64,000 bases of DNA, taken from positions 1 to 64,000 of the forward strand of contig JAEPML010000019.1 of the NCBI GenBank assembly GCA_017643925.1, read 5' to 3'. Below the pieces are notes generated by a model. The model did not search any database. It was not told where the DNA came from and saw only the letters and a program-made list of their open reading frames with translations. A program made the translations under genes and the position numbers. Shown here in pieces: positions 7,941 through 17,092 of the stretch; the first letter of the stretch is position 1, and every line of letters starts with the position of its first letter. This DNA comes from Roseibium sp. (lineage in GTDB: Bacteria; Pseudomonadota; Alphaproteobacteria; Rhizobiales; Stappiaceae).

Positions 7941-8522
7941 ATGAGCGAACTCGAACAGGCAGTACGCGAGAAGCGCCTCGTGCGCATTCGCAGGGTGTCA
8001 ACGTTCATGAAGTGGGCTGTGACGCTGGTCCTTGCCCTCATACTGGTGCTTGCGGTCATTGTGACGATTGGCATCGCTGTCCCAAATGAACTTCTGATCG
8101 GACCGGAAGAAACGATTGACGTGGGTGAAAAGGAGCGCGCGCTCGGCGACATCCCGCAGGCACAGCGCATCGGCCTGGCCTTCCTCGGGGCGGCAGCACA
8201 TATCATGCTCATCTTCGCCACCTGGCACATCCGGACAGTGTTCAGGCATTTTCAGAAGATGGAATTCTTTTCCCCCAAGACGCTGTCCAACGTCATTGCC
8301 TTCGGCATCTGGCTGATTGCCTTTGGCGTCTTCGACCTTCTCAGCGATCCCCTTGGCAGCATCATCGTGACCATCGACCTGCCCGAGGGACAGCGTGCAC
8401 TGGACCTGGCATTGGACGGTGACGAAATCTTCTTCCTGGTCTTTGGCGCTCTCATGCTTCTTTTCGGCTGGATCCTGCGAGAGGCCGCGCTGATAGCCGA
8501 CGAGAACCGGCAGTTCGTCTAG
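7941..8522 (+). CDS. DUF2975 family membrane protein, first copy
   Basis: 193 residues with four predicted transmembrane helices (about 24-48, 80-100, 122-142, 163-183). The segment HIRTVFRHFQKMEFFSPKTL and the C-terminal GWILREAALIADENRQFV are the DUF2975 signature (short cytoplasmic linker FFS, then the closing helix and an E-N tail). Function unknown; the family is usually paired with a small YozG-type regulator, as here. ATG 7941 is preferred to 7896 because GGAG lies 7 nt upstream and homology to the second copy begins near it. First gene of a three-gene operon. Confidence 0.82.
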   Translation: MSELEQAVREKRLVRIRRVSTFMKWAVTLVLALILVLAVIVTIGIAVPNELLIGPEETIDVGEKERALGDIPQAQRIGLAFLGAAAHIMLIFATWHIRTVFRHFQKMEFFSPKTLSNVIAFGIWLIAFGVFDLLSDPLGSIIVTIDLPEGQRALDLALDGDEIFFLVFGALMLLFGWILREAALIADENRQFV

Positions 8523-8541
8523 GAAAACGGGAGGGCAACAA

Positions 8542-9123
8542 GTGAACAGCGGAGATTTACAAGGCGGACACGCCAGAATTCATCGAATTCAACTCGGTGC
8601 CCGGGCAATCAAGTGGGCCATTTCCCTGTGCAACCTCATAGTTCTGCTGTTCTGGCTTGAAGACGTCCTGTCGATCCTGATGCCAACACACCCGCTGTTC
8701 GTCGACGGAGCGACCATTGACATTGGCGATACGGAACGCGGCTTTGCGAAGATGTCGCTGAACCAACTCCTTCCACTCGTTGCCCTCGTAACCGTCTCCT
8801 ATGGCCTGCTTGGCGGAATTACATTATCGGTTCGGTCGGTCTGCCTGCGGTTTCAGACCGCTGACTTCTTTTCCAGCAGAACGCTTGATGCGGTTTTTTA
8901 TTCAGGCGTCTGGTTCATTTCCTATGCGACGTACAATATCGCCGCCACGCCAATCGCCACCTATATCGCCACCCTGGACTTTCCGGAGGGCGAAAGAGCT
9001 ATTGACGTAGCCATTGGTGGCCATGAAATACTTTCCCTGATTCTCGGGGCGCTCATGCTATTGCTTGGCTGGGTCATGCGTGAAGCCGCCCTGCTCGCAG
9101 AAGAAAACACGCAGATAATATAG
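8542..9123 (+). CDS. DUF2975 family membrane protein, second copy
   Basis: 193 residues, GTG start 19 bp after the first copy, with GGGAGG upstream. Same four-helix plan: CLRFQTADFFSSRTLDAVFY and GWVMREAALLAEENTQII match the equivalent segments of the upstream protein. The two share the pattern TIDxGxxERxxA in the first periplasmic loop and LDFPEGERAIDVAI before helix 4, so this is a tandem duplication that has diverged. Function unknown; a heteromeric membrane complex is a reasonable guess. Confidence 0.82.
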   Translation: MNSGDLQGGHARIHRIQLGARAIKWAISLCNLIVLLFWLEDVLSILMPTHPLFVDGATIDIGDTERGFAKMSLNQLLPLVALVTVSYGLLGGITLSVRSVCLRFQTADFFSSRTLDAVFYSGVWFISYATYNIAATPIATYIATLDFPEGERAIDVAIGGHEILSLILGALMLLLGWVMREAALLAEENTQII

Positions 9124-9147
9124 CGACGGCGCACCGGGGACCCCATC

Positions 9148-9363
9148 ATGCCCATCATCATCGAACTGGACGTCATGCTCGCCCGCCGCAAGATGCGGTC
9201 CAAGGAGCTCGCTGAAAGGATCGGTATAACCGAGCAGAACGTCTCCCTGCTCAAATCCGGCAAGGTGAAAGGCGTCAGATTCGAAACGCTTGAAAAAATC
9301 TGCGAAGTCCTGGATTGCCAGCCCGGTGACATTCTCATCTATGAGCCGGATCAGACCGAATGA
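9148..9363 (+). CDS. XRE-family small regulator (YozG-like)
   Basis: 71 residues, almost entirely one Cro/CI-type helix-turn-helix: LARRKMRSKELAERIGITEQ, then NVSLLKSGKVKGVRF, then the closing TLEKICEVLDCQPGDILIYE, the standard YozG signature. DNA-binding protein without an effector domain. It starts 24 bp after the second DUF2975 gene, so the two membrane proteins probably control or are controlled by it. The operon promoter region carries palindromes that might be its target. Confidence 0.9.
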   Translation: MPIIIELDVMLARRKMRSKELAERIGITEQNVSLLKSGKVKGVRFETLEKICEVLDCQPGDILIYEPDQTE

Positions 9364-9529
9364 AAACGGGGCAGCACCTTCAATCGCTCTTTGTCCGATG
9401 AAGTTAAAAACAGTCGCCCGTGTATTTTACGACAAATTCTCCTTTAAGATGCTCTTGTAAAAAAGCTCAACTACTGATTAACACCCCTGTTGCTAGTTTT
9501 GTCACATCGGTAACAGCGGCCACGATTCA

Positions 9530-10567
9530 GTGATCAGGATTTCCAAAATTCGACTTCCAGTTAGTCGCTGGTTTTTCATCGCGACAGGAGTGATTTATTT
9601 CATACAGTGGTTTCCAACCGCAGGCTTGTTCCTGATGATGCTTGGGGCAATTATATGGCCCATCTTGCTGATAAACTTGGGATTTACGGGCATCGCCTTT
9701 GAAGTTTTCATCAAACGAGTCCATTGGATCTGGCTGGTTCTACCCCTGTTGTGGTTTGGTGGATATTTCGCGTTCGCACTCAAGGATCATTTGATCGTTT
9801 CTGCGTTGCAGGGCGAACTCAAACAGCACAACACTCTGATCCGCATTCCTTTTGATCCTGGCTTGGATGCTTTGGTCATGGACAACAACAAGGACGCCTC
9901 CAACCTTATCTCCGACTATCGCCTGCCAGTAGTTTTCACCAAGCTGGCAAATTCAGACGCGAACGATTTCAATGCTGTTCGCCTCGCAGATCAATCGGTT
10001 TGCAACGTGCTGCGACACAACTCAATTTTTCGGAAGGCTGGGATCTTCACGGGCTCTCTTGGAAGCCGACCCAAGAATGGAAGCTATCCAACAATAGACA
10101 ATAGACTGTGCGTCATCTGGCTGCCCGAAAAGCCGACAGGCAACGTGATAAACGTCCACAGGTCCTCGTCAGACCAAACCTTCCAAAAACTAGATATCAA
10201 GTGATCAAGTTTGATCGTACGAACACCTGAGAACGGACACTACGAACTCTTGTTTGGCGAAGCCAAGCCGCTCGTCTGGTGGCCAAAGCCACTTCTCTTT
10301 TGCGCCCTGAACTCGGGAGGCCCGAGTTGGGAATGCGTTTCAGGATTCGACCGAGACTCCGTTGTGCTTGCGGCACAGAAATCACGAAAGTACTTCGTGG
10401 TGCCGGATCTCTTGGCCCGAGCGCTTAACTTGGACTTCACCATGCCGGAGGTTCGGCAAGCGACACCGAACTCAAAGATGATCGATCTGATTCAATCGTC
10501 GCTGTCTCGAAAGGGACTGCAACTAGACAGCTCTATATTTCAAGGCTTGGAGACTTCAAGGGAGTAA
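9530..10567 (+). pseudogene. Membrane protein gene interrupted by an in-frame TGA
   Basis: One reading frame runs from GTG 9530 to a stop at 10565-10567 with a single TGA at 10202-10204. The first part (224 residues) has three hydrophobic helices (about 14-34, 36-57, 68-86) and then a soluble domain. The second part continues in the same frame as SSLIVRTPENGHYELLFGEA and ends LETSRE. A single stop in otherwise open coding suggests a nonsense mutation, or less likely readthrough. Codon use is more AT-rich than neighbours, hinting at transfer. I do not recognise the family. No ribosome site is obvious at 9530. Confidence 0.5.
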
Positions 10568-10625
10568 AGCACTTCTCCCTCGCCTCTTCCTATACCTCAC
10601 CTGGCAGTGCCAAGCTTTGACCGCC

Positions 10626-12791
10626 CTACTCCGCCGCTTGCGCCGGCCCGTAGCCCAGCTGTTCGTTCAGTTTTTCGATCAGGCCGACTGCGGCTTCGGC
10701 GATCACGGTCCCCGGCGGGAAGATGGCCGCAGCACCGGACTGGTAAAGCGCGTCATAGTCCTGGGGTGGCACGACGCCGCCGACCACGATCATGATGTCT
10801 TCACGCCCCTCGTCCGCCAGCGCTTTCTTCAGCGCAGGCACAAGTGTCAGGTGGCCCGCGGCAAGCGATGATACCCCGACAACATGGACATCGTTTTCAA
10901 CCGCCTGCCGGGCAGCTTCTTCCGGTGTCTGGAACAACGGGCCGATATCAACGTCGAACCCGAGATCGGCAAAGGCCGAGGCGATGACTTTCTGACCCCG
11001 GTCATGACCGTCCTGCCCCATCTTGGCAACGAGAATGCGCGGACGGCGGCCATCATTGTCCTCGAAGGCCTCAACGAGCTTCTGAACCTTTTCCATCGTC
11101 CCGGACATGGTCCCGGCCTCTCTCTTGTAAACCCCGGAGATCGACTTGATCTCGGCCTTGTGGCGATCGAAGACCTTTTCCATTGCCAGTGAAATTTCCC
11201 CGACGGTCGCCTTGGCCCGTGCCGCCTTGACGGACAGGTCCAGCAGGTTGCCGTCTCCAGTTTCCGCGCATTTGGTCAGGGCATCAAGAGCCGCTTGCGT
11301 GTCCGCCTCGTTCCGCTCTTCTCGCAGCCGCCTCAGCTTGTCGATCTGGGCAGCCCGGACCTGGGCATTGTCGACCTTCAGGACGTCGATTGCCTTTTCG
11401 CTGTCCGGCTTGAACTTGTTCACACCGACGACAGTCTGGGCACCGCTGTCGATCCTGGCCTGGGTCTTGGCGGCCGCTTCCTCGATGCGCAGTTTCGGAA
11501 TGCCCTTTTCGATCGCCTTGGCCATGCCGCCAAGTTCCTCGACCTCCCGGATATGCGCCATTGCCTTGTCGGCAAGGTCCGCAGTGAGCTTTTCGACATA
11601 GTAGGATCCGCCCCACGGGTCGATTACCTTGGTCGTGCCGCTCTCCTGTTGCAGGAACAACTGGGTGTTCCTTGCAATGCGCGCCGAGAAGTCCGTCGGC
11701 AGGGCAAGTGCCTCGTCAAGCGCATTGGTGTGAAGAGACTGGGTGTGCCCCTGGGTCGCGGCCATGGCCTCGACGCAGGTGCGGATGACATTGTTGAACA
11801 CGTCCTGCGCCGTAAGCGACCAGCCCGATGTCTGCGAATGCGTGCGCAAGGACAGCGATTTCGGGTTCTTTGGCTGGAAGTTTTCTTCCATCAGCGTCGC
11901 CCAGATCAACCGGGCAGCGCGCAACTTCGCCACTTCCATGAAGAAGTTCATGCCGATGGCCCAGAAGAACGACAATCTGGGTGCAAACTGATCGATATCC
12001 ATGCCAGCTGCCACGCCCGCGCGGGCATATTCAATGCCATCGGCAATGGTGTAGGCCAGTTCAAGATCCGCCGTCGCCCCGGCTTCCTGCATGTGATAGC
12101 CGGAAATCGAAATGGAATTGAAGCGCGGCATGTTCTGGGACGTGTATTTGAAGATGTCCGAGATGATCCGCATCGAATGGTTCGGCGGGTAGATATAGGT
12201 GTTCCGGACCATGAACTCCTTCAGGATGTCGTTCTGGATGGTTCCGGAAAGATCCTTCTGGGCAACGCCCTGTTCCTCGGCCGCGACAATGTAGAGCGCC
12301 AGCACGGGCAGAACCGCACCGTTCATGGTCATCGACACGCTCATCTTGTCCAGCGGGATGCCGGAGAAAAGAGTTCGCATGTCATAGATGGAGTCGATCG
12401 CGACACCCGCCATGCCGACATCGCCTGCAACGCGCGGGTGATCGCTGTCGTATCCGCGGTGAGTGGCGAGATCGAAGGCGACGGAAAGGCCCTTCTGGCC
12501 TGCGGCCAGGTTCCGCCGGTAAAAGGCGTTGGAGTCTTCGGCGGTTGAGAACCCTGCATATTGGCGAACCGTCCAGGGCTGCTGCACATACATGGTCGGA
12601 TATGGTCCGCGCAGGAAAGGTGGCGATCCGGGCCAGCTGTCCAGGTGCGTCAGGCCTTGCAGATCCTCGGCCGCATAGACAGGCGGGACAGCAATGCCTT
12701 CCGGCGTCTCCCAGCTCTGAACTGACGTTGTCTCGGCCTGTTTCAGTGTGTTCTGGAACGGTTTCTCGGAATAGTTCGGGATCCTGCTCAT
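10626..12791 (-). CDS. mutB: Methylmalonyl-CoA mutase, large (catalytic) subunit
   Basis: Adenosylcobalamin enzyme interconverting methylmalonyl-CoA and succinyl-CoA, the last step of propionyl-CoA use. 721 residues: a TIM-barrel substrate domain (about 50-560, with RNTQLFLQQESGTTKVIDPW and GGSYYVEKLT) and a C-terminal B12 domain. The latter carries the base-off motif DGHDRG (about 594-599), then SSLAAGH and VVGGVVPPQDYDAL. The start overlaps the mutA stop by 4 bp (ATGA), so translation is coupled. The chaperone GTPase gene meaB lies about 10 kb away on the other strand rather than in this operon. No methylmalonyl-CoA epimerase gene is visible in the window. Confidence 0.97.
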   Translation of the reverse strand: MSRIPNYSEKPFQNTLKQAETTSVQSWETPEGIAVPPVYAAEDLQGLTHLDSWPGSPPFLRGPYPTMYVQQPWTVRQYAGFSTAEDSNAFYRRNLAAGQKGLSVAFDLATHRGYDSDHPRVAGDVGMAGVAIDSIYDMRTLFSGIPLDKMSVSMTMNGAVLPVLALYIVAAEEQGVAQKDLSGTIQNDILKEFMVRNTYIYPPNHSMRIISDIFKYTSQNMPRFNSISISGYHMQEAGATADLELAYTIADGIEYARAGVAAGMDIDQFAPRLSFFWAIGMNFFMEVAKLRAARLIWATLMEENFQPKNPKSLSLRTHSQTSGWSLTAQDVFNNVIRTCVEAMAATQGHTQSLHTNALDEALALPTDFSARIARNTQLFLQQESGTTKVIDPWGGSYYVEKLTADLADKAMAHIREVEELGGMAKAIEKGIPKLRIEEAAAKTQARIDSGAQTVVGVNKFKPDSEKAIDVLKVDNAQVRAAQIDKLRRLREERNEADTQAALDALTKCAETGDGNLLDLSVKAARAKATVGEISLAMEKVFDRHKAEIKSISGVYKREAGTMSGTMEKVQKLVEAFEDNDGRRPRILVAKMGQDGHDRGQKVIASAFADLGFDVDIGPLFQTPEEAARQAVENDVHVVGVSSLAAGHLTLVPALKKALADEGREDIMIVVGGVVPPQDYDALYQSGAAAIFPPGTVIAEAAVGLIEKLNEQLGYGPAQAAE

Positions 12792-14779
12792 CTAAGGACC
12801 TCCTGCTCGGAAATTTCTATACCTTGGCTCTTCTGCAAGACGCCATGGGCCTGTTCCAGCAGGGCGAGACGATCGCAACCCGCGAACAGGTAAGTATCGA
12901 CCCCGGCAGCGACATAGGCCTCTCTCCGGTCTCCTGGCCGACCGGCGAGATAAAGGTGACGCGCTCCGGCTGCCTTCAAGGCACGCGCAGCATCCTCGGC
13001 CTGATCCCCATAGACAGCATCTGCTGAGACGATACAGGCGATCGAGCAACCACTTGCGCGGTAGTCATCCACCATCTCGTCAATCGTTTCGTAAACTGTC
13101 GGACCGACGGCCCCGATACCACCGGCAGCGAAGGCATTGGCAGTCCAGGTCGCCCGTGCGGTGAACTGCGCAAGGCTGCCGAGGCTTGCCAGGAATATGC
13201 GGGCCGGTTGGTCCGCTTTCCGATTGAACGCGTCGGCGACAAGCCTCAAGCGTTCATAGGACTGTGCAACTCGTGCTGGTTTCAAGACCTTCCGGTCCTG
13301 AGCCGTCGACAGCGTCAAAAGCTTGCCACCCTTGGCAGCACTCTCGCAAAGGGCAGAGAACCGGTCCCCGTTTCCCGCGCTCGGCAGGTCCGGTGAGATA
13401 TCTGGGGTGCAGACGAGTCCGTCGGCTGGTGCTTCCAGAACGCTGACATCGTCTTCGGCAAGCAGAGGAAATTCGCTCACACCGGTGATCGGTGTCTTTC
13501 TTTTCGCAATTCTCTGTTCGCGCTCGGAGGATGCCTTTTCGACCGCTGCCTGAACCTTGTCAGTTTCGATCGCGGCAGTGAGGCCACCATCAGCCTCTAT
13601 TTCCTGGAACAGGGCCCAGGCAGCCGCACAAAGATTGTCGGTTCTTTCCTCGATCGCGCCTGATCCTGCGGACGGGTCGGCGACTTTCGAAAGACTGCTC
13701 TCTTCGAGAAGGATCGACTGGGTATTGCGGGCGAGCCTGCGGGCAAAGGCATCCGGCAACCCGATCGCACGCGTGTGTGGCAGCACCGTTATGCTGTCAG
13801 CCCCGCCGATACCGGCGGCAAAAGCGGCAACCGTGTTTCTCAAAAGGTTCACCCAAGGGTCCCTCTGTGTCAGCATCCGGTAGGATGTCGACATGTTCAG
13901 GTGGACCCGGACTTGCGGCAGGTCGGCACCCTCCAGGAGACAGGACCAGAGCGCCCTCAACGCACGTGCCTTGGCGATCGTGCCGATTTGATCTGCATCT
14001 GCCACAAGAACCACGGAAATCCGCTCAGCCCAGGCCTCTGCCGGGAGGGACGTCGTCTCGAGCAGACGCAGATAGTCGGCTGCAGTCGCCAGGACATAGG
14101 CAAGCTCCTGCGCCGGTGTTGCACCAGCATCATGCCAGACACGGCCATTGGCGAGCAGGACTTGGGCCGGGCTTCCAGCGGCTCGCAGCGCTTCGACAAC
14201 GTCGCGGCACTCCGCACGGAAGGTCTCGATTTCCCCTCCGCCCGCTCCCTGTTGCGCACTCCAGCCACAGGGATCGAGGTCCAGTGTCAACTTGACCTTG
14301 GTTGGGTCGACTCCGGCCTTGTCCAGGTAAGCAAGAACAAGCGCCGCAAGTTCGGCATGTCGCCCGCCTGTGTTCAGGCGCAGGTCAATGAGTTCGGGCT
14401 GGACGTCTTTCAGCAGGGCTTCGATGTCGGCGACTTCATTCACACGGATGCCGAAAGATGCAGCATTTTCCGGGCTGGAGAACACAAGCTCCACCCCTGC
14501 AGCGCCCCCCTCGAGGTCCTCAAGGATCTGCACATTGGCTTCGACCGGATCAGGAAGATCCACGCTCTGGACGAGACTCCATTCCTGCCCTGCCGGCCGC
14601 AGCGCGCGTGGTGGAACATCTGTCCTGCCACCGTAAAGGGGGGCGTTTTCGAAGGCGTCCTCTGTGGTTTCAAACAGTCTCTGTCTTGACTGCCCCTTCA
14701 GGGCCTTGTCGACTGATGCCCACCAGGCCTCTTCATCGGCGGAGGAAAATCTGTCGGGCACGGTAAAGCTGAGCGGCAT
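12788..14779 (-). CDS. mutA: Methylmalonyl-CoA mutase, small subunit
   Basis: 663-residue non-catalytic partner of MutB in the alpha-beta heterodimer. It keeps the barrel domain (for example LDPCGWSAQQGAGGGEI and LARNTQSILLEESSLSKVAD) and a flavodoxin-like C-terminal domain. The cobalamin site is lost: where MutB has DGHDRG, this chain reads SLAQFTARATW, and the end is GRPGDRREAYVAAGVDTYLF. That loss is normal for the small subunit and confirms the assignment. First gene of the mutA-mutB operon. It is divergent from a LuxR-type regulator with a 488-bp gap. Confidence 0.95.
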   Translation of the reverse strand: MPLSFTVPDRFSSADEEAWWASVDKALKGQSRQRLFETTEDAFENAPLYGGRTDVPPRALRPAGQEWSLVQSVDLPDPVEANVQILEDLEGGAAGVELVFSSPENAASFGIRVNEVADIEALLKDVQPELIDLRLNTGGRHAELAALVLAYLDKAGVDPTKVKLTLDLDPCGWSAQQGAGGGEIETFRAECRDVVEALRAAGSPAQVLLANGRVWHDAGATPAQELAYVLATAADYLRLLETTSLPAEAWAERISVVLVADADQIGTIAKARALRALWSCLLEGADLPQVRVHLNMSTSYRMLTQRDPWVNLLRNTVAAFAAGIGGADSITVLPHTRAIGLPDAFARRLARNTQSILLEESSLSKVADPSAGSGAIEERTDNLCAAAWALFQEIEADGGLTAAIETDKVQAAVEKASSEREQRIAKRKTPITGVSEFPLLAEDDVSVLEAPADGLVCTPDISPDLPSAGNGDRFSALCESAAKGGKLLTLSTAQDRKVLKPARVAQSYERLRLVADAFNRKADQPARIFLASLGSLAQFTARATWTANAFAAGGIGAVGPTVYETIDEMVDDYRASGCSIACIVSADAVYGDQAEDAARALKAAGARHLYLAGRPGDRREAYVAAGVDTYLFAGCDRLALLEQAHGVLQKSQGIEISEQEVLR

Positions 14780-15267
14780 CTTGATGATCTCCTTGGGCCC
14801 GTTTTAGTCCCTGCCACCAAAGCTTGGCAACTCAGCAGAAAGGGTAAGTTATCCCCTCTGCGGACAGCAATTCGGGAGAACACGGAGAATCGAAAAAGGC
14901 GGAGAGCGCGATTCCCTTTTAATTCGGGCAAGTAAAAAAATGCCGAAATTAATGGTTGCAACAACAATCTCAAGCAACCGCTCTTTTTCGATCCAAAATT
15001 GGCCAAAATTCGTGATCAATTGTCAAATTTCTGGCGCAAAAAGCAAAATTTGCCAGTTTTCCCTATTGGTACGATCATCAATTGTATTGTAGCGTATAGA
15101 GGCTGACGCATGGGAAATTCTATCCTTATAAGAAATGCGCGGCACCCGGGTTCGGTCTTTCCTTGGTAGGGGCAGGACAGGACGCGTTACCAACCCATCA
15201 GCGGACCATGACCTTGTCCTGGATCTGCAAAAAAAAGCGGCAAAAAAAGCCGCAAAGGATGTGCACA
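14780..15267. other. Regulatory region between mutA and luxR-type gene
   Basis: 488 bp, AT-rich in the middle (14930-15100), without a supported gene. Two divergent promoters must lie here. Near the LuxR start there is a small hairpin GCGGC-A7-GCCGC (15237-15253) that would sit in the leader just before the ribosome site. No clear lux-box palindrome was found. Confidence 0.4.
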
Positions 15268-15969
15268 ATGCTTGATCAGACAGAATTGAAAAGCAAACTG
15301 AGAGCAATCTCGGAAGCAAACGCAGCTCACCACGTACTCGATATCCTTGAATCAAATCTGAGACGTATGGGGGCTACGCATATCCTCATTACCGGCCTTC
15401 CCATGCCGAACCGCCCGATCGACAATCTTGTACAGCGGTTCCGGTGGCCTGATCAGCGTAATGATGGCATCGAAAGCACGTCACTATCCGCAAATGACAG
15501 CGCTCTGATGCTGGGTCTCGGCTCAAATCGCGCCCGTGTCTGGACGATTTCCGCCGGGGACATGGAACACTCCGACCTATTGGCGTCAGCAGGTGAAGGA
15601 AGCCAGATCGTGGTGGTACCTGTTACCGAGCTCTATCCCTTCCAGGCTTTCGTGTTTGCCAGCGGCCCGTCTTTGCAGGTCAACAAATACGAACTTTCCA
15701 ATCTCGAAGTCTTGTCAGCTGCAGCCTTGTCCCGTTTGCGGGAGCTCGGTGTGATTTCCGGCCAACGCCCCGGTGCGCTTTCAACACGCGAACGCAGGGT
15801 TCTGGAACTCACGGCCTATGGCAAGACGGCTGGTGAGATTGCCGATGTTCTGGACATCTCACAGCGGACGGTCCACGCACATTTGCAAAATGCCAGTGTT
15901 AAACTGAACGCTTCCAACAAGACCCATACGGTTGTTGAAGCGCTGCGCTACGGGCAGATCAGCGTTTAA
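15268..15969 (+). CDS. LuxR-family transcriptional regulator
   Basis: About 233 residues. The N-terminal 160 residues resemble an autoinducer-binding-type domain (ILITGLPMPNRPIDNLV, RFRWPDQRND). The C-terminal 65 are a GerE-type helix-turn-helix: GALSTRERRVLELTAYGKTA, EIADVLDISQRTVHAHLQNA, KLNASNKTHTVVEALRYGQI. The domain pattern is that of rhizobial VjbR/ExpR-like solos. No luxI synthase is in the window, so its ligand is open. ATG 15268 is chosen over 15259 because AAAGGA is 8 nt away. Divergent from mutAB, which makes control of propionate metabolism possible but unproven. Confidence 0.85.
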   Translation: MLDQTELKSKLRAISEANAAHHVLDILESNLRRMGATHILITGLPMPNRPIDNLVQRFRWPDQRNDGIESTSLSANDSALMLGLGSNRARVWTISAGDMEHSDLLASAGEGSQIVVVPVTELYPFQAFVFASGPSLQVNKYELSNLEVLSAAALSRLRELGVISGQRPGALSTRERRVLELTAYGKTAGEIADVLDISQRTVHAHLQNASVKLNASNKTHTVVEALRYGQISV

Positions 15970-16013
15970 CACTGGCGAACACAGCAAGATTTCCTCCTCC
16001 TCCAAGAACGAAA

Positions 16014-16038
16014 AAGGCGCCCCACGGGGCGCCTTCTT
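16014..16038. terminator. Bidirectional Rho-independent terminator
   Basis: Near-perfect inverted repeat AAGGCGCCC/GGGCGCCTT with a 4-nt loop, preceded by A5 and followed by TCTT. It separates the convergent LuxR and DUF4332 genes and could stop both transcripts. Confidence 0.8.
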
Positions 16039-16085
16039 AATTTCTGGCCTTCAACGGCTAGAGCCGGCCCTGATCCATTCCGGGA

Positions 16086-16493
16086 TCAGTATGTCATCAT
16101 GGCAGGCAGTTCCTTGGCCTGATCGACCCACTTGGTCACCTGGCTTTCACCGGGCACCTGCCGGACAAGACTCTTTTCCTCGTTCACTTCCGCCATCTTG
16201 GCAGCGAGGTTGGCCGCATTGCGGTGCTTGAGTTCCTTCACGGTGTCGACACCGGCAGCCTCGAGGAGTTCGGAATATTCCTCACCAACGCCACTGATAC
16301 GCATCAGATCGGCCATGTTGGCCCATTTCAGAATGCGCTTTCCGTCGATACCGGTTTCTTCTTCAAGCGCCTTGCGCCCTTTGGGATCTTTCGCACGCTC
16401 CAGGTAAGCCTCTGTGGTTTTTATGCCGGCTTCTGCAAGCTTCGCAGCATAGGTCGGGCCGATACCCTCGATTTCATCGATGGAATAAGACAT
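16086..16493 (-). CDS. DUF4332 helix-hairpin-helix protein
   Basis: 135 residues. Two helix-hairpin-helix-like units are visible: SIDEIEGIGPTYAAKLAEAG (residues 4-23) and ADLMRISGVGEEYSELLEAA (about 61-80), each with the I-x-G-(I/V)-G loop. The arrangement matches DUF4332, a family thought to bind DNA non-specifically, often found near topoisomerase- or polymerase-like HhH proteins. Exact function unknown. AAGGAG lies 7 nt before the ATG. Same direction as the following acidic protein gene, 45 bp away. Confidence 0.8.
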   Translation of the reverse strand: MSYSIDEIEGIGPTYAAKLAEAGIKTTEAYLERAKDPKGRKALEEETGIDGKRILKWANMADLMRISGVGEEYSELLEAAGVDTVKELKHRNAANLAAKMAEVNEEKSLVRQVPGESQVTKWVDQAKELPAMMTY

Positions 16494-16538
16494 CCGGACT
16501 GAACTCCTTCTAAGACCGGCAATTGAACCCTGGGGCAG

Positions 16539-16931
16539 TTAGATAATCTGGCTCAATCCCGGAATCTGTGAAATCACTTCATCAACAACCTCGTCCCCCG
16601 CTTTTTCCTTAGCATAGGAAACGAGTTCTTTGACAACACTTTGAACGCCTTCCATGTCAAGGCCGGCACTGTTGAGCTCGTTCAGTGCCGCCATGGCGCC
16701 AATTTGGCCACCCATCATGCTTCCCAATCCACCAAGGAGACCGCCGCCGGAACCGCCCTCCTCCCGAGCAGCAACAAGTTCTGCCGTGCCTGGCAGAGCA
16801 TCAAAGATGAGCTGCATCTTGTCCTCGGGACCTTCCTTGTTCAAAAATCCGAGGATGATGCCGACCGCGTTCGTCGCGACATCCTCGTCGATGCCTGCTG
16901 CAGCCATGATCCGCTTGATGAGCTCTTCCAT
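16539..16931 (-). CDS. Small protein with Gly-rich loop, DUF2267/DUF2780-like
   Basis: About 130 residues, two helical halves joined by a Gly/Met-rich linker (GGSGGGLLGGLGSMMGGQIG, about residues 62-81). The N-terminal half (MEELIKRIMAAAGIDEDVAT) and the ending VDEVISQIPGLSQII recall DUF2780 (VcgC/VcgE-like) and DUF2267 proteins. I cannot decide between them, and neither has an assigned role. The start at 16931 has AGGAG 6 nt upstream; longer in-frame starts lack one. It has its own promoter region, divergent from the HerA-like ATPase. Confidence 0.65.
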   Translation of the reverse strand: MEELIKRIMAAAGIDEDVATNAVGIILGFLNKEGPEDKMQLIFDALPGTAELVAAREEGGSGGGLLGGLGSMMGGQIGAMAALNELNSAGLDMEGVQSVVKELVSYAKEKAGDEVVDEVISQIPGLSQII

Positions 16932-17092
16932 TCCAATCTCCTGATGAAAAGCAGGCGTGCACACGCCCGGTATCGTCTTGCTCTCTATACAGGTCAAAAT
17001 GAGGTCTCGTCGATGGGACAGCGCAACGCAGAGAAGCATTTTTTTGAATGCTGGGTTAGGCTGCGTCAAAAGTGAGGGATTCGGGGGTAACC

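Noticed and set aside
10997..11017. B12-binding motif could be read as a separate cobalamin riboswitch or protein
   Set aside because: It is the normal C-terminal B12 domain of MutB, in frame.
11295..12548. 417-codon plus-strand open frame opposite mutB
   Set aside because: Shadow of mutB in antisense; high-GC codon bias keeps such frames open and no family is recognised.
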